Assembly (NCBI RefSeq): GCF_024347575.1
Contig: NZ_AP025504.1
Coordinates: 558,001-622,000, forward strand
Direction of reading: 5' to 3'
DNA length: 64,000 bases
DNA from: Vibrio pelagius
GTDB taxonomy: Bacteria > Pseudomonadota > Gammaproteobacteria > Enterobacterales > Vibrionaceae
In this document: in pieces, positions 54,957 to 63,634 of the stretch
Numbering within the stretch: position 1 is the stretch's first letter
How the letters are laid out: the number at the start of each line of letters is the position of its first letter
Program-made: the position numbers and the translations under genes
The notes under the pieces: generated by a model
Database searches by the model: none
Seen by the model: the letters and a program-made list of their open reading frames with translations, nothing else
Told to the model about the DNA's origin: nothing

Positions 54957-56903
54957 ATGCAGAGTTATTTACCATTTGAGCATCTAAAATGTCCTATTTG
55001 GGTGTACGACATCGACAACAAATTGATCATTTGGGCGAATAGCAGCGCACTACCACTCTGGGAGACAGATTCGATTCAAGAGCTCACTTCGCGCGATCTT
55101 GGAAAAGAGATGTCTAAGGCTATTGAGGCAACACTCGAAGAGTACCAACGACAATTCCACCTAAACCAGACCATTAAAACATGGTGGAACTTCACTCCTA
55201 AGCACATAGCCAAAAGGGCATTGTGCCAATTTTCAGGCATCCCTCTACCAGACGGTCGGATAGGTATGTTGGTGCAGGTTGTTGCTGAAGAAAATAGTTT
55301 GAAGCACGACTTGGCTTGTTCAGACGGATCTAACCTTTCTTTGCTTTTCGATAAAACTGGCCAGATATTAAGTGTCAATACGGCTTTTTATCAAAGCTAT
55401 GGGAAACCATTTACTCAGTTGATCGATTTTCTCGGCGACGATGAAACCGTTGACCTGTGGCTATTTTCAGCTATGCGCGGGCAAGAGATCCTAGAAGAAG
55501 TGAGTTGTCAAATTGGCGATAAAACCCATTACTTTGATGTACAAGGCAAGTGGTTATTCGACAAAAATCAGTTGTTGCTTAATCTGACATGCACCACTCA
55601 ACAAAAAGAGCGTCTTCTACTCGCCAAATACAATGCAGAACATGATTGCCTAACCGAACTGCATAATCGCAGAGGAATCACAAACCTATTGCAAACGAGC
55701 ATTGAGTACCGCTCCCCATTTGAACTGATGTTTGTCGACCTCGACGGCTTTAAGTTAGTTAACGACACCTATGGGCACAATGTTGGCGACCAACTCCTTA
55801 AACAAGTAGGTATAAGACTTAAAGAGCTGGTTGATGATACTTGTATGATTGGCCGCTTTGGTGGTGACGAATTCATAATCATTGCTCACACCTGTCGAAA
55901 TCACAACATCCCTCTATTATGCTCTCGCATCATCAACGCGCTTAACAAGAGCTTTGACCTCACTGGTATCGGCGCCCTATCGGTAGGGTGCAGTATCGGA
56001 ACGGCACACTTTCCAGACAACGCTATGGATCAAGAGTCGTTGCTTAAGCAAGCCGGAATGGCAATGCATATGGCAAAGACAAATGGAAGAAACCGGTACC
56101 AAACCTTCACTCCAGATCTTGCCAAAGCACTGCATCGAAAGGTCAATATTCGACATCGACTTGCACGTGCAATAGAGAACGATGATTTAAAGCTGCATTA
56201 TCAGCCCATCATTCATAATGATCATAATCGAATCAAAGGCTTTGAAGCATTACTGCGTTGGAAAGATCATGAACTGGGTGACATTGCACCGCGAGAATTT
56301 ATCAATCTAGCCGAAGAGACTGGTCAAATCGTACCGCTTGGGCGTTGGGTGTTGAATGCTGCGCTCAAACAGCTCGCGAAATGGCACAAAAAATACGGCC
56401 CAGAGCTGACTCTGAGTATCAACATCTCTGGAAAACAGATCCATTCAGCATTTGCCGACCAACTGTCTGCGATGCTCAAATTTTATCAACTACCAGCAAA
56501 CAAGGTCGCACTTGAGATCACGGAGTCTTCAATGATCTTCAAACATGGGGAAGTTGAACAGGCGCTTTACGACATAGCGGATCTTGGAGTTGAGCTCCAC
56601 CTCGATGACTTTGGAACGGGTTATTCATCTCTATCCATGTTGCATGACTTGCCCATCAGCACAGTAAAACTGGATAAGAGTTTTGTTCACGGTTCACATC
56701 AGGGAAGTAAAGCCATCGTAAAAGCAACACACGCCATTTGTGAAAAACTAGAGCTCAAAGTAGTAGCCGAAGGTGTAGAAACCGAAAGCCAAAAGCAATT
56801 TCTCATAAATTGCGGCTACCAATATTTTCAAGGGTTCTTATTCAGCAAGCCAATCCACCCTGATGAAATTGAAGAGTATTTTTTAGGCCCGACTTATCAC
56901 TAA
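54957..56903 (+). CDS. PAS-GGDEF-EAL bifunctional c-di-GMP protein
   Basis: A 648-residue cytoplasmic protein. The N-terminal 215 residues hold two PAS-like segments (PIWVYDIDNKLIIWANSSALPLW; LLFDKTGQILSVNTAFYQSYG). The GGDEF domain has an intact GGDEF at 302-306 but no RxxD I-site. The EAL domain is complete: EALLRW (430), the Asn of LSINISGK, LEITESS, LHLDDFGTGYSSLSML, VKLDKSFV and VAEGVET. Both activities could therefore work; the phosphodiesterase looks fully competent. The frame starts at a TTG two codons earlier; I use the ATG, although its ribosome binding site is weak. Confidence 0.9.
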   Translation: MQSYLPFEHLKCPIWVYDIDNKLIIWANSSALPLWETDSIQELTSRDLGKEMSKAIEATLEEYQRQFHLNQTIKTWWNFTPKHIAKRALCQFSGIPLPDGRIGMLVQVVAEENSLKHDLACSDGSNLSLLFDKTGQILSVNTAFYQSYGKPFTQLIDFLGDDETVDLWLFSAMRGQEILEEVSCQIGDKTHYFDVQGKWLFDKNQLLLNLTCTTQQKERLLLAKYNAEHDCLTELHNRRGITNLLQTSIEYRSPFELMFVDLDGFKLVNDTYGHNVGDQLLKQVGIRLKELVDDTCMIGRFGGDEFIIIAHTCRNHNIPLLCSRIINALNKSFDLTGIGALSVGCSIGTAHFPDNAMDQESLLKQAGMAMHMAKTNGRNRYQTFTPDLAKALHRKVNIRHRLARAIENDDLKLHYQPIIHNDHNRIKGFEALLRWKDHELGDIAPREFINLAEETGQIVPLGRWVLNAALKQLAKWHKKYGPELTLSINISGKQIHSAFADQLSAMLKFYQLPANKVALEITESSMIFKHGEVEQALYDIADLGVELHLDDFGTGYSSLSMLHDLPISTVKLDKSFVHGSHQGSKAIVKATHAICEKLELKVVAEGVETESQKQFLINCGYQYFQGFLFSKPIHPDEIEEYFLGPTYH

Positions 56904-56944
56904 AATAAAAAATAGACACCACGATAAAAAACAGTTGATTATTT

Positions 56945-56980
56945 TTGTAACAGGTTTAGTGTTATACCTATATATAACAC
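56945..56980 (+). promoter_or_regulatory. Promoter and YtrA-type operator of the GntR-ABC operon
   Basis: TTGTAA (56945-56950) and TATATA (56969-56974) are 18 bases apart. GTGTTATA and TATAACAC (56959-56980) form a perfect eight-base inverted repeat with a six-base spacer covering the -10 region. This is the expected form for YtrA-subfamily GntR repressors, so the operon is probably autorepressed. Confidence 0.75.
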
Positions 56981-56987
56981 CATACAG

Positions 56988-57368
56988 ATGAGCGATATGA
57001 CAGATTGGAAAGATGACCAACCCATCTTCCGACAACTGGCTAGCAAAATCACAGAACAGATCATTCAAGGGGTCTGGAGAGAGCAACAACCACTACCTTC
57101 GGTGAGAACAATTGCATCTGATCTCAAAATCAACCACCTCACTGTGATGAAAAGCTATCAGTTATTGGTCGACGACGGATTAGTCGAAAAAAGACGCGGG
57201 CAAGGAATGTTTGTCGCACAAGGTGCAGAAGCAAAGCTGAAACAGAACGCCTACAGCGACTTTGTCACCAACAGAGTGCCTGAGATTGCAAATACACTTA
57301 AGAATCTAGACATGAGCATCGATGAGCTCGTCTCTTTGTTAGAACAACACAGAAAGGAAAAGTTATGA
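56988..57368 (+). CDS. GntR-family regulator, YtrA subfamily
   Basis: A 126-residue repressor with a winged helix (about 12-80; PIFRQLASKITEQII, LPSVRTIASDLKINHLTVMKSYQLL, RGQGMFVA) and the short helical tail typical of YtrA regulators. It controls the ABC transporter genes behind it. The ATG at 56988 is only seven bases after the operator and would leave almost no leader; the ATG at 56997 is a fair alternative. Its stop overlaps the next start (ATGA). Confidence 0.9.
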   Translation: MSDMTDWKDDQPIFRQLASKITEQIIQGVWREQQPLPSVRTIASDLKINHLTVMKSYQLLVDDGLVEKRRGQGMFVAQGAEAKLKQNAYSDFVTNRVPEIANTLKNLDMSIDELVSLLEQHRKEKL

Positions 57369-58219
57369 AGACATTACTTTCCGCTAAGAACGTCACCAAA
57401 CGCTATACCAATAACACTGGGATAGAAGAAATCAGTTTTGAGCTCAAAGCCGGACAAGTCTTAGGACTGTTAGGCCACAATGGTGCTGGCAAATCAACTT
57501 TAATCAAATCGCTGCTCGGTGGACATCGCTTCCAAGGAGAGATTGAGATAAATGGTTGTCACCCTATCGAACAGCACGCCGAACTGATGCAGCACCTCTC
57601 TTACATCTCTGATGTCAACGTGCTCCCAGAATGGATGAGCGTCAAACAGTTACTTAAATACACTGCTGGCGTCCACCCAAGTTTCGACCGCTCACACGCC
57701 GAGCGCCTGCTTAACGGCACAGACATCAAACTTACCTCTAAAATCAAACAGCTTTCTAAAGGAATGAAGGTACAACTTCACCTTTCTATCATTATCGCCA
57801 CCGACACTAAGGTGCTGATCCTAGATGAGCCAACCCTAGGGCTTGATCTTATCTATCGAGAAACCTTTTATCGCCACCTATTAGAGTGGTTCCACGATGG
57901 TGAGCGAGCCTTGATTATCGCTAGCCACGAAGTGTCTGAGATCGAACACCTACTTACCGATGTATTGATCATTAAACAGGGCAAATCTGTTCTGTACAAA
58001 AGTATGGAACAAGTTGAGAGCGACTACTTCATTCTTGATGCGTCAAATGAGCACAGCTCAACCATTGCACAACTCAAGCCTCTCAGCTCTCAAGCTGGCC
58101 TTGGTAGTACCAAATGGCTTCTTGAGAGTCAATACAAGCCGCAAACTGAGGAATTTGGCCAAAGATTCAATGTCGGGCTATCGGACCTTTTCCTTGCCAC
58201 ACAGAAGGAGGCTATCTAA
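57365..58219 (+). CDS. ABC transporter ATP-binding protein (BcrA/YtrB-like)
   Basis: A 284-residue ATPase. Walker A GHNGAGKST, Q-loop, signature LSKGMKVQL (a variant of LSGGQ), Walker B VLILDEPTLGLD and the switch His of IIASHEVSEI are present. The C-terminal 70 residues are an accessory domain. It works with the next gene product to move a lipid, peptide or drug at the membrane. Coupled to the regulator by ATGA and abutting the permease start (TAAATG). Confidence 0.92.
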   Translation: MKTLLSAKNVTKRYTNNTGIEEISFELKAGQVLGLLGHNGAGKSTLIKSLLGGHRFQGEIEINGCHPIEQHAELMQHLSYISDVNVLPEWMSVKQLLKYTAGVHPSFDRSHAERLLNGTDIKLTSKIKQLSKGMKVQLHLSIIIATDTKVLILDEPTLGLDLIYRETFYRHLLEWFHDGERALIIASHEVSEIEHLLTDVLIIKQGKSVLYKSMEQVESDYFILDASNEHSSTIAQLKPLSSQAGLGSTKWLLESQYKPQTEEFGQRFNVGLSDLFLATQKEAI

Positions 58220-59077
58220 ATGCACTCTAGCGTTTACATGATTGAAAAAGAGCTCATCGAACATAAGGTGATCATTCGTCTTCCTTTATTCATTGCTCTG
58301 TTTGGCTTAGTAGTTGGCGTCGGCTTAATGTTTAACGTCCAAGCTCAACATGATTTCTTCTTTCAAATGGAGGTCAACGGTGACATCAGCGAAATCCATC
58401 AAGAGATTGCACGTGACCTTAACTCTCTGATTTTCGCCATTGCGGGAACAGTGTCACTGATCTTATCGACACTATTTATACCTAAAACACTACGAAAAGA
58501 GCGTCAAGAAGGTAGCTCTATGTTTTGGCGTAGTATGCCTGTATCAAACCACCTGACTCATGCAGTAAAACTCGCTGTAGGTTTGGTCATTATCCCGCTG
58601 ATCTGCGCCCTACTGGTGTTGTTTACTGATGTGATGTTATGGATGCTTCAAACATTCAGTGATAAACCGTTGGCCCTCCTAATTGAACAACAATCACTCT
58701 TTTATGTGTTCACTAACTGGCTCGTTTTCCTCGCGAAAATGCTGTTGGTGTCTATTGTTCTGTTGCCTCTATCCTTGGTCGCGTTGGCGATCTCACAAAT
58801 TGTAAGCTCACCCTTACTGGTCATGTTTATCGGCGGTTACGTAATAAAATGGCTGTCACTGACCCTACTAGCTAGCGATGGGATCAGCCAGTTCTTAGCT
58901 CACGTTGTCTCCCTACCCATTGATGTGCTGTTTGAACCAAATCCATTCCGGGCGATTGTAGAAGCACCAGCACTATCGTTAATGGTTTATGCTGCCATCG
59001 GGGTTCTCGCTTACCTCACCAGCGTTAGGCTGAACCGAACTGAAGATGTGACGTGGAGAAACCTCTTTCAACGCTAG
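58220..59077 (+). CDS. ABC transporter membrane protein, ABC-2 type
   Basis: A 285-residue permease with about six hydrophobic segments (about 21-38, 72-90, 110-140, 165-200, 205-220, 250-270). A periplasmic loop of about 35 residues (39-70) precedes TM2. Sequence is otherwise unspecific. Third gene of the GntR-ABC operon, directly following the ATPase; the substrate is unknown, envelope stress or antimicrobial peptides being usual for this operon type. Confidence 0.85.
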   Translation: MHSSVYMIEKELIEHKVIIRLPLFIALFGLVVGVGLMFNVQAQHDFFFQMEVNGDISEIHQEIARDLNSLIFAIAGTVSLILSTLFIPKTLRKERQEGSSMFWRSMPVSNHLTHAVKLAVGLVIIPLICALLVLFTDVMLWMLQTFSDKPLALLIEQQSLFYVFTNWLVFLAKMLLVSIVLLPLSLVALAISQIVSSPLLVMFIGGYVIKWLSLTLLASDGISQFLAHVVSLPIDVLFEPNPFRAIVEAPALSLMVYAAIGVLAYLTSVRLNRTEDVTWRNLFQR

Positions 59078-59100
59078 ATCGTCTTTAACCGATAACGTAG

Positions 59101-59127
59101 AGCCTCTGAAATTCAGGGGCTTTTTAT
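59101..59127 (+). terminator. Rho-independent terminator of the ABC operon
   Basis: AGCCTCTGA pairs with TCAGGGGCT (one G-T pair) around AAT, followed by TTTTAT. Confidence 0.88.
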
Positions 59128-59830
59128 CGCTTACGATTAAACTAATGGATTCGGTTGAATAGACCTTTAGGGTGAGTAAAAAAAGATAATCGTTAAAGGG
59201 AATAATCGAGCTGGCATTATTGAATCTTTGTATAGATTTACCAGCTCTGGGTTGGTTATGTGCTTAGGTCACGAGTCGCCTATCTGCGCACAAGGGGAAA
59301 TGCCAATATGGCTAATTTAAGCTGTCATTGACAAGCTTATTTTTTTGACGCTTCTTTCGCTGTGTCTTTCCAGTATTGAATACGAACGCGATGAAGCTGT
59401 GCTCTTCTCATTTTTTTCATAAGGGTTATATCCTTTCCGTTTGACTGCTCTTCATGAGCTTTTCTTATTTGCCAACTATTCGAATCTAACGGTGTTTCAT
59501 GGTCAGTTCAACGATACACATCACAAAATAATAAGACTTTATCGTACCTGTTGCATCAAAACATGACACTGTTATCAACTATAGCTCAGTTCAATCCATT
59601 GAGCTAAGTTTCATATCTAACACTAAATTCGCTGCGTGACAAATATATTTCAAACGCACTACGATTTAATGAAACCAGAATTGATCTTGATCTCTTTTTA
59701 GCTCCCAATTCGCAAAGCCAGTCGCATAAGTCAGCTATATCATTGCTAAATACGAAATTTACCCGCCTAATCAAGCATTAACGTCAAATTATGTAAGCCT
59801 CCTAAGTTTGGATTATCCTAGGGTCTGCCA
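59128..59830. other. Intergenic region with a possible small gene
   Basis: About 700 bases between the ABC operon and the next clear gene. It holds one plausible very small ORF on the minus strand (listed separately) and otherwise AT-rich sequence with no ORF, repeat or operator that I can support. Confidence 0.4.
59337..59420 (-). CDS. Possible 27-residue basic small protein
   Basis: ATG at 59420, TAA at 59337. The peptide begins MKKMRRAQLHRVRIQYW and ends EASKK: eleven of 27 residues are Lys, Arg or His. AAAGGA lies ten bases upstream. Composition is far from that of the surrounding AT-rich noncoding DNA, and the codons are common vibrio codons, which supports a real gene. I know no family; a ribosome- or nucleic-acid-binding role is only suggested by charge. 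Confidence 0.45.
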   Translation of the reverse strand: MKKMRRAQLHRVRIQYWKDTAKEASKK

Positions 59831-60277
59831 ATGAAGAAACCTTTATTGTTAGCTTTTACCGCCGGTTTTATTCTGTTTGTCGTCGCCGGGCAGAAAATGG
59901 GTTGGTTCAAATCCGGTAATTCAGAGTCCTTCCCCAAATTCCCAAAGATACCAGGTTACAGCGTCACTAAAAACTTCGACGGAGAATGGGTCGGCAGCCG
60001 AATAAACACCACTAACAACAACCTTTGTGAGCGCACTACCATCACTGGCCGTATCGAGAATGGCAAAGCCACATTGCGCCTCACCTACAATGGCACTTCA
60101 CTTAAAGGCTGGGTGGCCGAAGACACCCACATACTCACCTTATATGCTAATCACAGGCAGTGGGACTACCGCTTTTCAGGAAAAGTCTCTGCTGATAAGG
60201 TGACAGGTGATTGGTATCTCACCAACGGCCCGTGTCGAGGCCATTGGTATTTAGAACGCGTAACAGGGAAGAGTTAA
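59831..60277 (+). CDS. Membrane-anchored hypothetical protein
   Basis: A 148-residue protein. Residues 5-21 are a hydrophobic anchor or signal peptide without a clear cleavage site; the rest is a small beta-rich domain with FDGEWVGSRINTTNNNLCERTTITGRI, ATLRLTYNGTSLKGWV and TGDWYLTNGPCRGHWYLER. Two cysteines may form a disulfide in the periplasm. No family recognised. The monooxygenase-like gene follows after seven bases, probably on the same transcript. Confidence 0.75.
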   Translation: MKKPLLLAFTAGFILFVVAGQKMGWFKSGNSESFPKFPKIPGYSVTKNFDGEWVGSRINTTNNNLCERTTITGRIENGKATLRLTYNGTSLKGWVAEDTHILTLYANHRQWDYRFSGKVSADKVTGDWYLTNGPCRGHWYLERVTGKS

Positions 60278-60284
60278 GTGAATT

Positions 60285-60572
60285 ATGTCTAAGATTGTTT
60301 TAACAGGGTACATTGAGGTTCCAACGGAAGACCTTGAAGCCGTGCTCACTGCACTACCAATTCATAAAGCCCTGACGAACCAAGAACCAGGCTGCTTGAT
60401 CTTCGAGGTCACTCAAGATCAACATATCCCAAATAAATTCAGTGTTTACGAAGAGTTTGTTGATCAACAAGCTTTTGACACACACCAACAACGTGTTAAA
60501 AGCTCTGAATGGGGAAAAATCACTCACAAGGTTGAACGCCACTATCAAATCATTGGTAGCAGCTCATCGTGA
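60285..60572 (+). CDS. Antibiotic biosynthesis monooxygenase (ABM) domain protein
   Basis: A 95-residue dimeric alpha-beta barrel of the ABM/YgiN type. IVLTGYIEVPTEDLEAVLTAL, EPGCLIFEVTQDQHIPNKFSVYEEFVDQQAFDTHQ is the family core. Members act on quinols or polyketides, or have no enzyme activity; no antibiotic pathway is nearby. Second gene after the anchored hypothetical. Confidence 0.85.
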   Translation: MSKIVLTGYIEVPTEDLEAVLTALPIHKALTNQEPGCLIFEVTQDQHIPNKFSVYEEFVDQQAFDTHQQRVKSSEWGKITHKVERHYQIIGSSSS

Positions 60573-60622
60573 GTGAGGTTGAGGTCAATACTTTTTGAGG
60601 TCTAAGCTAACTTAACGCGATC

Positions 60623-61075
60623 CTAAACTAACTTAACGCAATAAAGCGGATTAGGCGCTTTGTTAACGAAATACTCCCAGATATGGTCATAGACTGCATG
60701 TTGATTTGGGAACGGCGCTAACTGTTTCGCTTCTTCCAGCGAGCACCAACGAAACTCTGTATGCTCTTCATTCAACTGCACATTTTGATTGGGTGGGCAC
60801 ACTACCGCGAATACTGGAATCAACTGTATAACGTTAACATGATGCTCATAGAACTGCTCCAAGAACTGCGCGTTATACAAGGCTTGCACATCAATTTCTG
60901 TCTCTTCTTTGAATTCACGAACAATCGCCTGCCAACCCTTCTCACCGCTCTCAATAGAGCCCGCCACATGACACCAAAAGCCCCCCTTCACACGCTTCAT
61001 CAATAGCATTTTCATCTGGCCATCGATTTCAGAAAGAGCCACACCGGAAACGATCGAAGTATTTAGCGGAATCAT
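60623..61075 (-). CDS. Nudix hydrolase
   Basis: Cleaves a nucleoside diphosphate linked to another moiety. 150 residues; the Nudix box GSIESGEKGWQAIVREFKEETEID (GX5EX7REUXEE) is complete at about 38-61, so magnesium binding and catalysis are expected. The substrate is not set by sequence; the length and WCHVAGSIE start recall the dNTP/NDP-sugar-type members. The C-terminus overlaps a 12-base direct repeat CTAACTTAACGC (60606-60617 and 60628-60639). Confidence 0.88.
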   Translation of the reverse strand: MIPLNTSIVSGVALSEIDGQMKMLLMKRVKGGFWCHVAGSIESGEKGWQAIVREFKEETEIDVQALYNAQFLEQFYEHHVNVIQLIPVFAVVCPPNQNVQLNEEHTEFRWCSLEEAKQLAPFPNQHAVYDHIWEYFVNKAPNPLYCVKLV

Positions 61076-61132
61076 AAGCTTACCTGTTCATATAAAACAC
61101 GAAAGCATATCACGTTCATTCCAACTTGTTAC

Positions 61133-61400
61133 TAGGGCGTGTTGATCTTTCGAGCTGATTTTTGCAGCGAGTTGCTGGGTATTTCTACAAGGCAGAGGTT
61201 TTGATGTGTAGCTAGCCTACATGAAAAGCCGATAACGCAGTAGAAATGACCAGCAAACGCTGCCCAAAGGGTTCGGCTAAAAGCGTTTTACTCTTTGTTG
61301 AGGGGGATTTGCTTAGAATGACTAGGCTACTTCCCCCTCGCCGCGATTAAAACGCTTTTATCTCGAACAAAACTTAACCACGAAAGGTCAACACGCCCTA
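61133..61400. mobile_element. MITE-like palindromic element, 268 bases, no ORF
   Basis: Ends are 20-base terminal inverted repeats (61133-61152 and 61381-61400) that match at 19 positions, outer bases TAGGGCGTGTTGA. Inside, 61164-61188 and 61239-61262 form a long imperfect stem (GCAGCG/CGCTGC, TTGCTGG/CCAGCAA, ATTTCTAC/GTAGAAAT), and two more pairs occur: AAAAGCGTTTT/AAAACGCTTTT and GAGGGGGA/TCCCCCTC. No coding capacity, so it must be moved in trans if mobile. TA at the tips may be part of a target duplication. Element type not matched to a named family. Confidence 0.75.
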
Positions 61401-61533
61401 CTTAAACAGCCCATGCAACAAAAATAACAGTGTTCTCATTGAACAGATTTGAGGCGTGTATCGATAAGGAGTAGAATCGGCCGCCTAACATCGAACTCCT
61501 TGCGATTTCATCCATTAGATAAAAAGACACACT

Positions 61534-63246
61534 ATGCACTCATCGACTTCTTTGCACGCTTCAGAATTTCTACACACACCTGAAAACTGCTTTACCCGAT
61601 TCAACCAATCGATTGAGTCATACACGCTTCCAGAACGCTTTACGTTTCCTTTTTACTACGAGCCCCACCCTCTTTGTGAACTGGCCTCAGAGCAGCTCCA
61701 GGCTCACCTGGAAACACAGACCGATTGGTACCACGATTTCGGCCTAGAGTCGGAAGAGGGTCGTGGAAAAATGTTTGGGGTGCTTATCGTTCGCAGCCCA
61801 CAAAGTGAAATTGGCTACTTTTCTGCATTCTCTGGCAAGATCGCAGACCAAAACCTGTTGCCGCACTTCGTTCCACCAGTATTTGATATGTTAAACAGTG
61901 AGAGCTTCTTTCATCAAGATACAGCCGACATGATGGCGGTAAATGCAAAATACAAGGCTCTGAAATCAGATGAGACTTACCTAGCACTGTGTGAGCAAAT
62001 GGCGAAAAACAAAGCGCAAGCGGAACAAGAGAATGAAGACCAGCGCCAACAGGTCATCGAAGGCCGTAAGCTTCGTAAACAGCAACGTGAACAAGGTAAG
62101 CTAGAACTTGATGAAGCCGCGTTTGAACAGCTAAGTATTGAGCTAGGTAAAGCCAGCGTTGCAGATAAAAACCAGCAAAGGCACCTTAAGCTCGCTTGGG
62201 AAAAACGCCTAGCTGAATTGCAATCTAAAATTGATGTCTATACCGAGCAACTGGATCAACTAAAAGAGCAACGCGCAACTCTCTCTCACCAGTTGCAACA
62301 TAAACTTTTCGCTCAATACGCGTTTCTAAATGCTGAAGGAAAAACGGAAGATCTAAACCATATCTTCGCACCATTGACGAACCCAGTACCACCAGCGGGT
62401 TCTGGCGAATGTGCTGCGCCTAAGATGCTGCAATATGCCTACCTACATGGTTATACACCATTGGCTATGGCCGAGTTTTGGTGGGGGCGGTCACCAAAAT
62501 CAGAGGTGCGTAAACACAAGAAATACTACGCGTCTTGTCAAAGTAAATGTGTACCGATCTTAGGTCACATGATGAAAGGGCTAGAAGTCGATCCAAATCC
62601 GTTACTCGAGAACCCAGCAGAGGGCAAAGAGCTAGATATTCTATTTCAAGATGAACACATCGTTGTGGTGCACAAGCCATCTGGATTCTTGTCAGTACCT
62701 GGAAAAACCATCAAGGACTCAGCATACACTCGCGTTCAGGAAATGCATCCCGATGTTGAAGGGCCTTTCGTTATTCACCGCTTGGATATGGCAACCTCGG
62801 GGATACTGGTTTTCGCACTCACTCGCCGAGCGAACAAGAGCCTACAGAAGCAGTTCATCACTCGAGAAGTTAAGAAGCGTTATGTCGCTCTGATTGAAGG
62901 TAATCTAGAACAAGAAGAGGGTTACATTCGTTTGCCGTTGTGCGGAGACCTTTATGATCGCCCACGTCAGATCGTCTGCTATGAGCATGGCAAGCCTGCA
63001 GAAACCAAATGGGAAGTGATTGAGCGTCGTGATGGCAAAACCAAGGTTTATCTCCATCCGAAAACAGGTCGTACTCATCAATTAAGAGTGCACTGTTCTC
63101 ATGAGGAAGGTCTGAATATGCCGATCGTAGGTGATGTTCTCTATGGGCATAAAGCGGACAGGCTTCACCTCCATGCTGAGAAGCTGTGCTTGAGTCATCC
63201 AATTACCAATGAATGGATGACGTTCCAATTCGAGGCTGAGTTTTGA
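61534..63246 (+). CDS. RluA-family pseudouridine synthase with long N-terminal extension
   Basis: Converts uridine to pseudouridine in rRNA or tRNA. The protein has 570 residues. The catalytic RluA domain occupies about 365-570: FQDEHIVVVHKPSGFLSVPG, the signature HRLD at 415-418 with catalytic D418, TRREVKKRYVALIEG-like REVKKRYVALIEG, and LHPKTGRTHQLRVH. The first 360 residues are not found in E. coli RluA: a globular part (1-140), a charged coiled coil (about 150-262), then GECAAPKMLQYAYLHGYTPLAMAEFWWG (291-318), a block known from other long vibrio and Shewanella members. Target unknown. Coupled with the next gene. Confidence 0.9.
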   Translation: MHSSTSLHASEFLHTPENCFTRFNQSIESYTLPERFTFPFYYEPHPLCELASEQLQAHLETQTDWYHDFGLESEEGRGKMFGVLIVRSPQSEIGYFSAFSGKIADQNLLPHFVPPVFDMLNSESFFHQDTADMMAVNAKYKALKSDETYLALCEQMAKNKAQAEQENEDQRQQVIEGRKLRKQQREQGKLELDEAAFEQLSIELGKASVADKNQQRHLKLAWEKRLAELQSKIDVYTEQLDQLKEQRATLSHQLQHKLFAQYAFLNAEGKTEDLNHIFAPLTNPVPPAGSGECAAPKMLQYAYLHGYTPLAMAEFWWGRSPKSEVRKHKKYYASCQSKCVPILGHMMKGLEVDPNPLLENPAEGKELDILFQDEHIVVVHKPSGFLSVPGKTIKDSAYTRVQEMHPDVEGPFVIHRLDMATSGILVFALTRRANKSLQKQFITREVKKRYVALIEGNLEQEEGYIRLPLCGDLYDRPRQIVCYEHGKPAETKWEVIERRDGKTKVYLHPKTGRTHQLRVHCSHEEGLNMPIVGDVLYGHKADRLHLHAEKLCLSHPITNEWMTFQFEAEF

Positions 63247-63542
63247 AAACCAAAAAGCCCGACCTAACATCTGCAATGTTAAGTCTAATTGAAGACGTAA
63301 AACATGAATTACCACTATACGAGTCAGACACTTTTGTATGCGGTCCAAAAGGTGACTGTCTTGGTTGTCCGAAAAAATTGTTAGAGATGGTTGATGGAGA
63401 GCTGATGTATTGGGAACACCAGATCAAAGTGGGACGTGTACCTAATTTTGAAGAACTGCGCCGTTTCGGCAAGATGTGCAGCAGTGTAAGGCGTGGCCTA
63501 GAGCGCAATGGACTGGTAGAAAAACAGGTTCGCTCTCGATAG
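63243..63542 (+). CDS. Hypothetical protein with a Cys-rich motif, probable TTG start
   Basis: A 99-residue protein. The motif CGPKGDCLGCPKKLLEMVDGEL (about 33-54) may bind a metal; a helical basic C-terminal part follows. No family known to me. The natural start appears to be TTG at 63243, whose codon overlaps the TGA stop of the synthase gene (TTGA), with GAGG seven bases before it. The first ATG (63276) lacks a ribosome binding site. Translational coupling with the synthase is likely, suggesting a shared RNA-modification role. Confidence 0.7.
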   Translation: MKTKKPDLTSAMLSLIEDVKHELPLYESDTFVCGPKGDCLGCPKKLLEMVDGELMYWEHQIKVGRVPNFEELRRFGKMCSSVRRGLERNGLVEKQVRSR

Positions 63543-63586
63543 ACAACATCTCTTACAAGCGCACTTAAATCGAGAAGTTAAACCCA

Positions 63587-63615
63587 TTAAAAAAGGCTCA
63601 TGCGAGCCTTTTTTG
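63587..63615. terminator. Bidirectional Rho-independent terminator
   Basis: AAAAAAGGCTC pairs with GAGCCTTTTTT around ATGC. It serves both converging genes. Confidence 0.92.
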
Positions 63616-63634
63616 TTATCTATCCATCAGAGCA

